A stretch of 36,658 bases of DNA from Desulfobacteraceae bacterium (GTDB taxonomy: Bacteria; Desulfobacterota; Desulfobacteria; Desulfobacterales; UBA2174): NCBI GenBank assembly GCA_028700185.1, contig JAQVTF010000008.1, positions 1-36,658 on the forward strand. Reading direction: 5' to 3'. Under the pieces are notes generated by a model. The model ran no database searches. It worked only from the letters and a program-made list of their open reading frames with translations, and was not told the DNA's origin. Shown here in pieces: positions 31,360-36,658 of the stretch (its first letter is position 1; every line of letters begins with the position of its first letter). The translations under genes were made by a program, and so were the position numbers.

Positions 31360-32301
31360 ATGGAAACAGACCTGGAAAATCAATCCCGCCTACCCGTCAA
31401 AGCGCCGAGCAAAAGCCTGGTGCGCCTGGATCCCTTCCAGCGCTATCTGGCCGAAATTCGACGCTATCCCCTTTTGAGCCGGGAAGAGGAACACGAACTC
31501 GCCGTAAGGGTCTACGAGAAAAACGATCCAGAAGCGGCCCTGAAGCTTGTCACCGCCAACCTGCGCCTGGTGGTCAAGATCGCCATGGATTTCCAGGGCA
31601 TCTGGATGCAAAACCTCCTCGACCTGGTCCAGGAGGGCAACATCGGGCTGATGCAGGCCGTCAAGAAATTCGATCCTTACCGAAGCGTCAAGTTCTCCTA
31701 CTACGCGGCCTTCTGGATCAAGGCGTACATCTATCGGTTCATCATGGCCAACTGGCGGCTGGTGAAGATCGGCACCACCCAGAATCAGCGCAAGCTTTTT
31801 TTCAAGCTCAAACAGGAAAAGCAGCGGCTCATCGACCAGGGGTTCGATCCCCAGCCCAAACTGCTCGCCAGCCGTCTGGGGGTCAGCCAGGACGAAATCA
31901 TCGAAATGGATCAGCGTCTGGACGGTTGGGATCTGTCCCTGGACCAGCCGGTCAAGGACGACTCGGACACCGAACGGATGGATCTGGTGAGCGGCGATAG
32001 TGAATCGGTGGAGGACCAGCTCGCCCAGATGGAAATCGAGCAGATCCTCCAGCGCAAGATCGGCGAGTTTCGCGCCCAGCTCAACGACCGCGAGCAGGAA
32101 ATCTTCGAGCAGCGCATGCTCTCCGACAACCCGCTGACCCTCCAGGAAATCGGTGACCGCTACGGGGTGAGCAAGGAACGGATCCGTCAAATCGAAAACA
32201 AGCTTATCAAACGGTTGCGCGCCTTCATCCAGGAGGAGGTCCCGGACTTCAACCCCGAGGATCTTTTCAACGAAGCCGGCGCTCTGACCAAAAGCCGCTG
32301 A
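31360..32301 (+). CDS. rpoH: RNA polymerase sigma factor RpoH (heat-shock sigma-32)
   Basis: Directs RNA polymerase to heat-shock promoters. In this 313-residue protein region 1.2 starts at LDPFQRYLAEIRRYPLL. Regions 2.1-2.4 show LVTANLRLVVKIAMDF, LLDLVQEGNIGLMQAVKKFD and SYYAAFWIKAYIYRFI. The RpoH box (QRKLFFKLKQEKQ, about residue 143) is diagnostic and involved in FtsH/DnaK control. Region 4.2 is the helix-turn-helix LTLQEIGDRYGVSKERIRQI. The ATG at 31360 lacks a clear ribosome site; a TTG at 31354 and a GTG at 31420 are alternatives. It follows the MscS gene by 103 bases and seems to have its own promoter. Confidence 0.95.
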   Translation: METDLENQSRLPVKAPSKSLVRLDPFQRYLAEIRRYPLLSREEEHELAVRVYEKNDPEAALKLVTANLRLVVKIAMDFQGIWMQNLLDLVQEGNIGLMQAVKKFDPYRSVKFSYYAAFWIKAYIYRFIMANWRLVKIGTTQNQRKLFFKLKQEKQRLIDQGFDPQPKLLASRLGVSQDEIIEMDQRLDGWDLSLDQPVKDDSDTERMDLVSGDSESVEDQLAQMEIEQILQRKIGEFRAQLNDREQEIFEQRMLSDNPLTLQEIGDRYGVSKERIRQIENKLIKRLRAFIQEEVPDFNPEDLFNEAGALTKSR

Positions 32302-32360
32302 GGGTGGCAAGATCCCCTCGAAGTTCCGCAACGGCCTCATCTACGAGGGACATTTCAGGG

Positions 32361-32422
32361 TTGCCGCCGGCCACTGTCTTGTCCGGTTTGGCCAAGGAGG
32401 TGACTGCGGTTTTGGAAATTTC
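32361..32422 (+). repeat. 62-bp dispersed repeat, copy 2
   Basis: Same element as 25201-25262, about 79 % identical and in the same orientation. It fills much of the 169-base gap between the convergent rpoH and moeA genes. Both copies stay open in one frame (LPPA..(V/L)SGL...VTA.LEI), so a degraded coding origin is possible. Confidence 0.7.
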
Positions 32423-32470
32423 TGGAAAAATATCAGGCAATTGCATATTGTCACAGACGAGTGGAATCCG

Positions 32471-33700
32471 CTAGAACAACGCCACCGCCACGGGATCGCC
32501 CTTTTCCAGCCCCTCGGTGTTCATCTCGACGGCAATCAGTCCGTCGGCCTGCACCATGGTCCGAATCAAGCCGGATTTACCCAGAATCGGTTCAGCCAGG
32601 ATCTCGCCGTCGGCACCGTGGACCAGGCGCACCCGGATGAAATCCACCCGTCCGGCCGCCGATTCGAGGTTGCGGGTCAATCGCGCCATCACCGGGGGAC
32701 GCGCCGACCCGGCCGTCAAGCCGCAGAGCCGATCGAGAAAGGGACGCACCACGGCGCTGAAGACCACCATGGCCGAGGTCACGTGGCCCGGCAGGCCCCA
32801 GACGAGCTTGGCACCGCTTTGCGCCAGGATGGTCGGCTTGCCCGGACTGATGGTGATGCCGTGGACCCGGATGCGGCTGTCGGGGAGCTGGGCCAGGGCC
32901 TCGACGGTAAAGTCGCGCATCCCGAGGGAGCTGCCCCCGGAGATCAGCACCATGTCGTTTTCCGCCGTCGCCTGGCGACACAAGGCCTTGAGGCGCGGCA
33001 GATCGTCACCCACCAGTCCGTATTTGGCCGGAATGGCGCCGGCCTGGCGCACCAGATCGGCCAGGGTGTGGGTGTTGACATCACGGACCTGCCCCGGTCC
33101 GGGTTTGGCTTCGGCGGGCACAATCTCGTCGCCGGTGGAAACAATCCCCACCCGGGGACGGCGATGCACCCGCACCCGGGTGCGTCCCAGGGCCGCCATC
33201 AGCCCGGCATCCTGGGGTCGCAATCGCCGACCGGCCGCGATCAACGTTTCTCCCAGGCCCAGGTCCTCGCCCACGCCGATGACGTGCTGGCCGGGAGCGA
33301 CGCTGCGGTAGATCTCGATGGTCGTCTCATCCAGGGGCGCGGCGTGCTCCAACATCGCCACGGCGTCGGCCCCCGGCGGCAGCATCCCGCCGGTGGAGAT
33401 TTTCATCACCTCCCCTGGCCCCAGCACGTTGACAGGTACCTCGCCCATGGCAATCCGCCCGGTGACGTTGAGATAGGCCGGGTTGGCTTCCGAGGCGCCG
33501 AAAGTGCTCGCCGCGGCCACGGCGAAGCCGTCCATGGTGGCCCGGGCAAAGGGGGGAACATTCTCTCCAGCGCTGATCGGTTCGGCCAGCACCCGTCCCA
33601 GGGTGGAGCCCAACGGTTTGGGTTCGCTGTCGGTGGGCCGAATTTCGTCGGCCATGGCCAGGACGTCTCTCAGGTCGGTCACCTGGAAAAAGGGCTTCAT
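32471..33700 (-). CDS. moeA: Molybdopterin molybdenumtransferase (MoeA)
   Basis: Inserts molybdate (or tungstate) into adenylated molybdopterin to form the cofactor. The 409-residue protein has the MoeA layout. The N-terminal lobe contains the motif NVPPFARATMDGFAV, and STGGMLPPGADAVAMLE follows. The MoaB/Mog-like domain shows GIVSTGDEIV, DVNTHTLADLV and ISGGSSLGMRDFT. GLPGHVTSAMVVF lies at the end of that domain, and the C-terminal beta domain closes the protein. I chose the ATG at 33700; it has no strong ribosome site and a TTG at 33748 is a weaker alternative. The window contains no molybdoenzyme; formate dehydrogenases are typical users in this kind of organism. Confidence 0.94.
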   Translation of the reverse strand: MKPFFQVTDLRDVLAMADEIRPTDSEPKPLGSTLGRVLAEPISAGENVPPFARATMDGFAVAAASTFGASEANPAYLNVTGRIAMGEVPVNVLGPGEVMKISTGGMLPPGADAVAMLEHAAPLDETTIEIYRSVAPGQHVIGVGEDLGLGETLIAAGRRLRPQDAGLMAALGRTRVRVHRRPRVGIVSTGDEIVPAEAKPGPGQVRDVNTHTLADLVRQAGAIPAKYGLVGDDLPRLKALCRQATAENDMVLISGGSSLGMRDFTVEALAQLPDSRIRVHGITISPGKPTILAQSGAKLVWGLPGHVTSAMVVFSAVVRPFLDRLCGLTAGSARPPVMARLTRNLESAAGRVDFIRVRLVHGADGEILAEPILGKSGLIRTMVQADGLIAVEMNTEGLEKGDPVAVALF

Positions 33701-33815
33701 CTCAGCGGGGTTACCTTTCGTTGATGGCGATTGAATGTCGACAGACAACGACCATACTACAGACGCTTCCGGGGGCCAAGAATGATAACGTCGTAAAAAA
33801 GCCGAAAACAGCCAT

Positions 33816-33848
33816 TGTCATTCCGACGAGCTTGCGACGAGGAATCTC
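33816..33848 (+). repeat. 33-bp intergenic repeat, copy 2
   Basis: It matches 25304-25336 at 30 of 33 positions (core GAGCTTGCGACGAGG). It lies in the 410-base region between moeA and the helicase gene, which holds no gene, only this repeat, the TTTAGTCAC units and a promoter. Confidence 0.7.
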
Positions 33849-33930
33849 AAGCATCCGCTATTATGATACATTTCGTTTTACGAAGGAATCCTGGCAGTTA
33901 TATAAAAACCGGAGCGAAGCGACGCCACCA

Positions 33931-33968
33931 CTTTAGTCACTTTAGTCACTCGTAATTTTAGTCACTCA
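33931..33968 (+). repeat. TTTAGTCAC repeat cluster
   Basis: TTTAGTCAC occurs three times (33932-33940, 33941-33949, 33957-33965). The 25 bases 33944-33968 recur in inverted orientation at 36634-36658 with 21 of 25 matches, so the helicase and phoU genes are flanked by the element. Confidence 0.65.
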
Positions 33969-34034
33969 GAAAAGTTTCATCCAAGGGATCATCGCCAAAA
34001 TTTGACGGGGCCCCGCGAAGCCCCCCCGGCCTAC

Positions 34035-34062
34035 TTGCAAAATCGGACAAATCACGTATAAA
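34035..34062 (+). promoter_or_regulatory. Probable promoter of the DEAD-box helicase gene
   Basis: TTGCAA (34035-34040) and TATAAA (34057-34062) are 16 bases apart. The start near 34069 gives a 42-base leader to the ATG at 34111. Confidence 0.5.
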
Positions 34063-34110
34063 GAAAAAGATTATGCCAAGATGGCGAAACTACAAACAGG
34101 ATTATTTCGT

Positions 34111-35793
34111 ATGACCGACGCAGTCGACTCCCAAACATCCGACCAACGCGCTCCGGCACCAACCTTTCTCACCGAAACCCGCTTTTCCGATTTCGACTTG
34201 CATCCTTCCCTGCTCCAGGGATTGGATGATAGCGGTTTTTCCCGCTGTACGCCCATTCAGGCGCAAACCCTGCCCATCTCCCTGTCCGGCCGTGATGTGG
34301 CCGGACAGGCCCAGACCGGCACCGGCAAAACGGCCGCCTTCATGGTAACCGTGCTCCAGCGGCTGGCGGTTGAAGCGCGGCCCGCGGACGGATCTCCGCG
34401 AGCCCTCATCGTGGCCCCTACCCGCGAGCTGGCCCAGCAGACCTACGAGGAAGCCCTCAGCATCGGTCGCCACATCGACCTGGAGGTGGTGCAGGTAGTG
34501 GGTGGCATCGACTACGACAAGCAGTCCGAAGCCCTCAAGAAGGGGGTGGACATCGTGGTGGGGACCCCCGGGCGAATCATCGACTACATCAAGCAGGGGA
34601 TCTTCAAGACCAGCGGGATCCGCATCGTGGTCATCGACGAGGCCGACCGGCTCTTCGATCTGGGGTTCACCCAGGACATGCGATTCATCCTGCGCAAGCT
34701 GCCCAGCTACGAAAAGCGACAGTCCATGCTTTTTTCCGCCACCCTTTCCTACAGGGTGCTGGAGCTCACCTACGAGTACATGAACCTGCCCGAGTTCATC
34801 TCGGTGACGCCCCAGGACGTTGCCGTTGAAGGCATTGCCCAGGAACTCTACCACGTGGGTGAGGATCAGAAGCTGCCCCTTTTGCTCGGACTGCTACAGC
34901 GTGAAGAATGGGAACGGGTGCTGATCTTCGTCAACACCAAGGTGGGGGTCGAGTGGCTGACCCAAAAGCTCAAGGGCAACGGTTTACCGGCCGAAATGAT
35001 CACCGGCGATCTGCCCCAAAAAAAACGTTTTCAGCTCATGGACCGCTACAAGAGCGGCAAGATCAAGATCCTGGTGGCCACCGACGTCGCCTCCCGAGGC
35101 ATTCATGTGGAAGATATCAGCCATGTGATCAACTACGATCTGCCCCAGGACGCTGAAAACTACGTGCACCGGATCGGTCGCACCGCCCGGGCCGGGAAAC
35201 AGGGAAAGGCCATCTCCATGGCCTGTGAGCGTTACGTGTTGCACTTGGAGCCGGTGGAAACCATGCTCGGCTACAAGATCCCCGTGATCTGGGCCGAAGA
35301 TGACTGGTACGCCGAGGACAAGGCCGGCTCGGTGAGAGTGGCATCGCGCACCCGTGACAAACGCAACGGCCGAAGCAAGCCGGCCCGCAACGGCGAAGCA
35401 CGCAAAAACGGTCCGTCCATCCCCCGGGTACGGGAAAAACCTCAGCCCAAGCCCGCGGCCAAGCGCCCGCCGGGTTATTTCCCCGGCACCTTCTTCGGCT
35501 TTGCGCCGCCGGAGACGAAATCCCAACCTGAAAACGAAACAACGGTCGAAGCGCCTGCCCCAGCCCCGGCCCCGGCCCCGGCCCCGGAAGTGGCCCCTGC
35601 CCCCGAGAGCGAAACGCCGTCGACAGCGCCACCCGCCGAGACCGCGACGCCGGCCGAGACCCCCAAGCCCAAAAAACGCCGACGCCGGCCACGCCGACGC
35701 CGCAAGAAGCCGGAAGAGGGAGCCGCCGGCGCGCCGCCGGAGGTGGAACCGCCGGCCCAGCCGGCGACAGACAGCGTGCCCGCCTCAGACTGA
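34111..35793 (+). CDS. DEAD-box ATP-dependent RNA helicase
   Basis: RNA unwinding or RNP remodelling, RhlB/RhlE-like. In this 560-residue protein all helicase motifs are present: Q-motif CTPIQAQTLP, I AQTGTGKT, Ia PTRELAQQ, Ib TPGRIID, II VIDEADRLFD, III SATLS, IV LIFVNTKVGVEWL, V ATDVASRGI and VI HRIGRTARAG. After the core (to about residue 380) comes a long disordered tail: basic patches, an (AP)n run, and a very basic end (KKRRRRPRRRRKK) likely to bind RNA. I chose the ATG at 34111 because AGGA lies 9 bases upstream; an ATG at 34081 would add 10 residues but lies 12 bases from the predicted transcript start without a ribosome site. It may act in mRNA decay or cold adaptation, by family only. 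Confidence 0.93.
   Translation: MTDAVDSQTSDQRAPAPTFLTETRFSDFDLHPSLLQGLDDSGFSRCTPIQAQTLPISLSGRDVAGQAQTGTGKTAAFMVTVLQRLAVEARPADGSPRALIVAPTRELAQQTYEEALSIGRHIDLEVVQVVGGIDYDKQSEALKKGVDIVVGTPGRIIDYIKQGIFKTSGIRIVVIDEADRLFDLGFTQDMRFILRKLPSYEKRQSMLFSATLSYRVLELTYEYMNLPEFISVTPQDVAVEGIAQELYHVGEDQKLPLLLGLLQREEWERVLIFVNTKVGVEWLTQKLKGNGLPAEMITGDLPQKKRFQLMDRYKSGKIKILVATDVASRGIHVEDISHVINYDLPQDAENYVHRIGRTARAGKQGKAISMACERYVLHLEPVETMLGYKIPVIWAEDDWYAEDKAGSVRVASRTRDKRNGRSKPARNGEARKNGPSIPRVREKPQPKPAAKRPPGYFPGTFFGFAPPETKSQPENETTVEAPAPAPAPAPAPEVAPAPESETPSTAPPAETATPAETPKPKKRRRRPRRRRKKPEEGAAGAPPEVEPPAQPATDSVPASD
35563..35586 (+). repeat. GCCCCG hexamer repeat (4 copies) in the helicase tail
   Basis: Four exact tandem GCCCCG units encode part of the alanine-proline run of the helicase tail. 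The unit is a multiple of three, so slippage would change the length of the tail without breaking the frame. Confidence 0.8.
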
Positions 35794-35934
35794 CTTCCCA
35801 TCCAAAACCGGCACCCGCGCAACCGTCCAGGGACGTGCCGCGCGGGGTGCTGGTGAGTTTGCCGTCATGCGCGCTTTGGTCACCACGGCGCTGAAAACTG
35901 GCGTTGTGCGGACGGCAGGCGCCAAAAACGAAAT

Positions 35935-36591
35935 TTAAAACTTGCCGTGGCGCACGATCTCCCCTTCGACGAGGTAGATTACCTCTTCGGCGATGTTGGT
36001 GGCGTGGTCGGCGATGCGTTCCAGGTGCCGCGAGATGAGGTAGTAGTTGAGCAGGTACTTGATCGCTTCGGGACGGCGGCCCATCTCCCGGCAGGTGCGC
36101 TGATAAGCATCGCGGTGCATGGCATCCACCTCGTCGTCGCACACCACCACCTTGAAGGCCAGATCCACATCGAGGTTGACCAGAGAGTCGAGACTCTTCT
36201 TGAGCATGTTTTCCGACTTGCTGGCCATACCGACATAATCGAAGCGAAAGCCTGGATCTTCTCGCTTGGCGATGGAGATCACCCGCTCGGCGATGTTCAT
36301 CGCCTCGTCGGCGATGCGCTCCAGGTCGTTGTTGATCTTGATTACCGCAACGAGAAAACGCAAATCCACCGCCACGGGCTGATGCAACGCAAGAATTTTG
36401 AGGCACTCTTCCTCGATCTCCACCTCGGCCTCGTCAATTTCCCAGTCGGTTTCCACGATCTTGGCCGCCAGCGCCTGATCGGTCTGCTCGATGGCCTGGC
36501 TGGCCATCCGCACCCGGTCCTCCACCAGGGCACCGAGGGAGAGAATTCGCTTCTTGATGTTGTCCAGTTCCTTTTGAAGATGCCGGCCCAT
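35935..36591 (-). CDS. phoU: Phosphate-specific transport system accessory protein PhoU
   Basis: Negative regulator of the Pho response that links the Pst phosphate transporter to the PhoR kinase. The 218-residue protein consists of two three-helix bundles with the duplicated metal-binding motif: NNDLERIADEAMNIAERV in the first half and SRHLERIADHATNIAEEV in the second. I chose the ATG at 36591 because AAAGGAG lies 6 bases upstream. It ends convergently with the helicase gene, 141 bases away. The rest of any pst operon would lie beyond the right edge of the window. Confidence 0.95.
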   Translation of the reverse strand: MGRHLQKELDNIKKRILSLGALVEDRVRMASQAIEQTDQALAAKIVETDWEIDEAEVEIEEECLKILALHQPVAVDLRFLVAVIKINNDLERIADEAMNIAERVISIAKREDPGFRFDYVGMASKSENMLKKSLDSLVNLDVDLAFKVVVCDDEVDAMHRDAYQRTCREMGRRPEAIKYLLNYYLISRHLERIADHATNIAEEVIYLVEGEIVRHGKF

Positions 36592-36633
36592 GCCGTCTCC
36601 TTTGAGGCTGTTTTTCGACAGAGTGACAAATGA

Positions 36634-36658
36634 CAAGTGACTGAAGTTACGAGTGACT
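36634..36658 (-). repeat. TTTAGTCAC-type repeat, inverted copy at the window edge
   Basis: On the minus strand it matches 33944-33968 at 21 of 25 positions. It begins about 43 bases upstream of the phoU start codon and probably continues beyond the window. Confidence 0.6.

Noticed and set aside
33931-33968. CRISPR-like array of TTTAGTCAC units
   Set aside because: Units of 9 bases without regular spacers and without cas genes; a simple intergenic repeat.

Overview
The window is high-GC, densely packed bacterial chromosome. The best taxonomic clue is a four-gene tmc cluster (acidic tetraheme cytochrome c3, HdrD-like Fe-S protein, NarI-like cytochrome b, Trp-rich propeller protein), a membrane redox complex known from sulfate-reducing Desulfobacterota. 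Together with an AtoE-type fatty-acid carrier, a BCCT carrier and several dispersed intergenic repeats, it suggests a sulfate reducer of the Desulfobacterota. No phage, IS element, rRNA or CRISPR array was found.

Layout. 1-405: no intact gene, possible remnants. 406-2162: a CDF metal exporter overlapping an RNase H with a viroplasmin-like N-terminus. 2444-2875: an HU gene with promoter and terminator. 2909-4677: a BCCT osmolyte carrier whose 3' end is out of frame. 4899-5816: a ketopantoate-reductase-like gene running tail-to-tail into a four-gene minus-strand unit (AtoE-type carrier, acyl-CoA ligase, MFS carrier, hotdog thioesterase; 10828-5788). Ahead of that unit lie a promoter, an 18-bp palindrome, a 14-codon open frame and a terminator hairpin. 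11166-13635: an acetyltransferase, a small stress-type membrane protein, an HD-domain protein and an anchored protein of unknown function. 13820-17995: a receiver-only response regulator and the tmc genes, transcribed in the order D-C-B-A-regulator from a good promoter at 18078-18106. 18223-18410: two tRNA-Ser genes.

18688-23032: a giant DUF748/AsmA-like envelope protein and a zinc-ribbon rhomboid protease. 23050-23675: a VapBC toxin-antitoxin pair with an operator-like inverted repeat. 23702-25120: a CCA-adding enzyme/poly(A) polymerase family protein. 25121-25670: a non-coding mosaic of repeats. 25671-29657: a large mechanosensitive channel overlapping fetA-fetB, divergent from a second MscS-type channel (29883-31256). 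31307-32301: rpoH. 32471-33700: moeA. 33701-34034: more repeats. 34111-35793: a DEAD-box RNA helicase. 35935-36591: phoU.

Themes are envelope and osmotic homeostasis (BCCT, two MscS-type channels, DUF748, rhomboid), fatty-acid uptake and activation, and anaerobic electron transfer (tmc). The observations most worth following are the reversed and extended tmc operon, the possible attenuator before the fatty-acid unit, the frameshifted BCCT gene whose junction fits a microhomology deletion, and a 62-bp repeat present twice in the same orientation.
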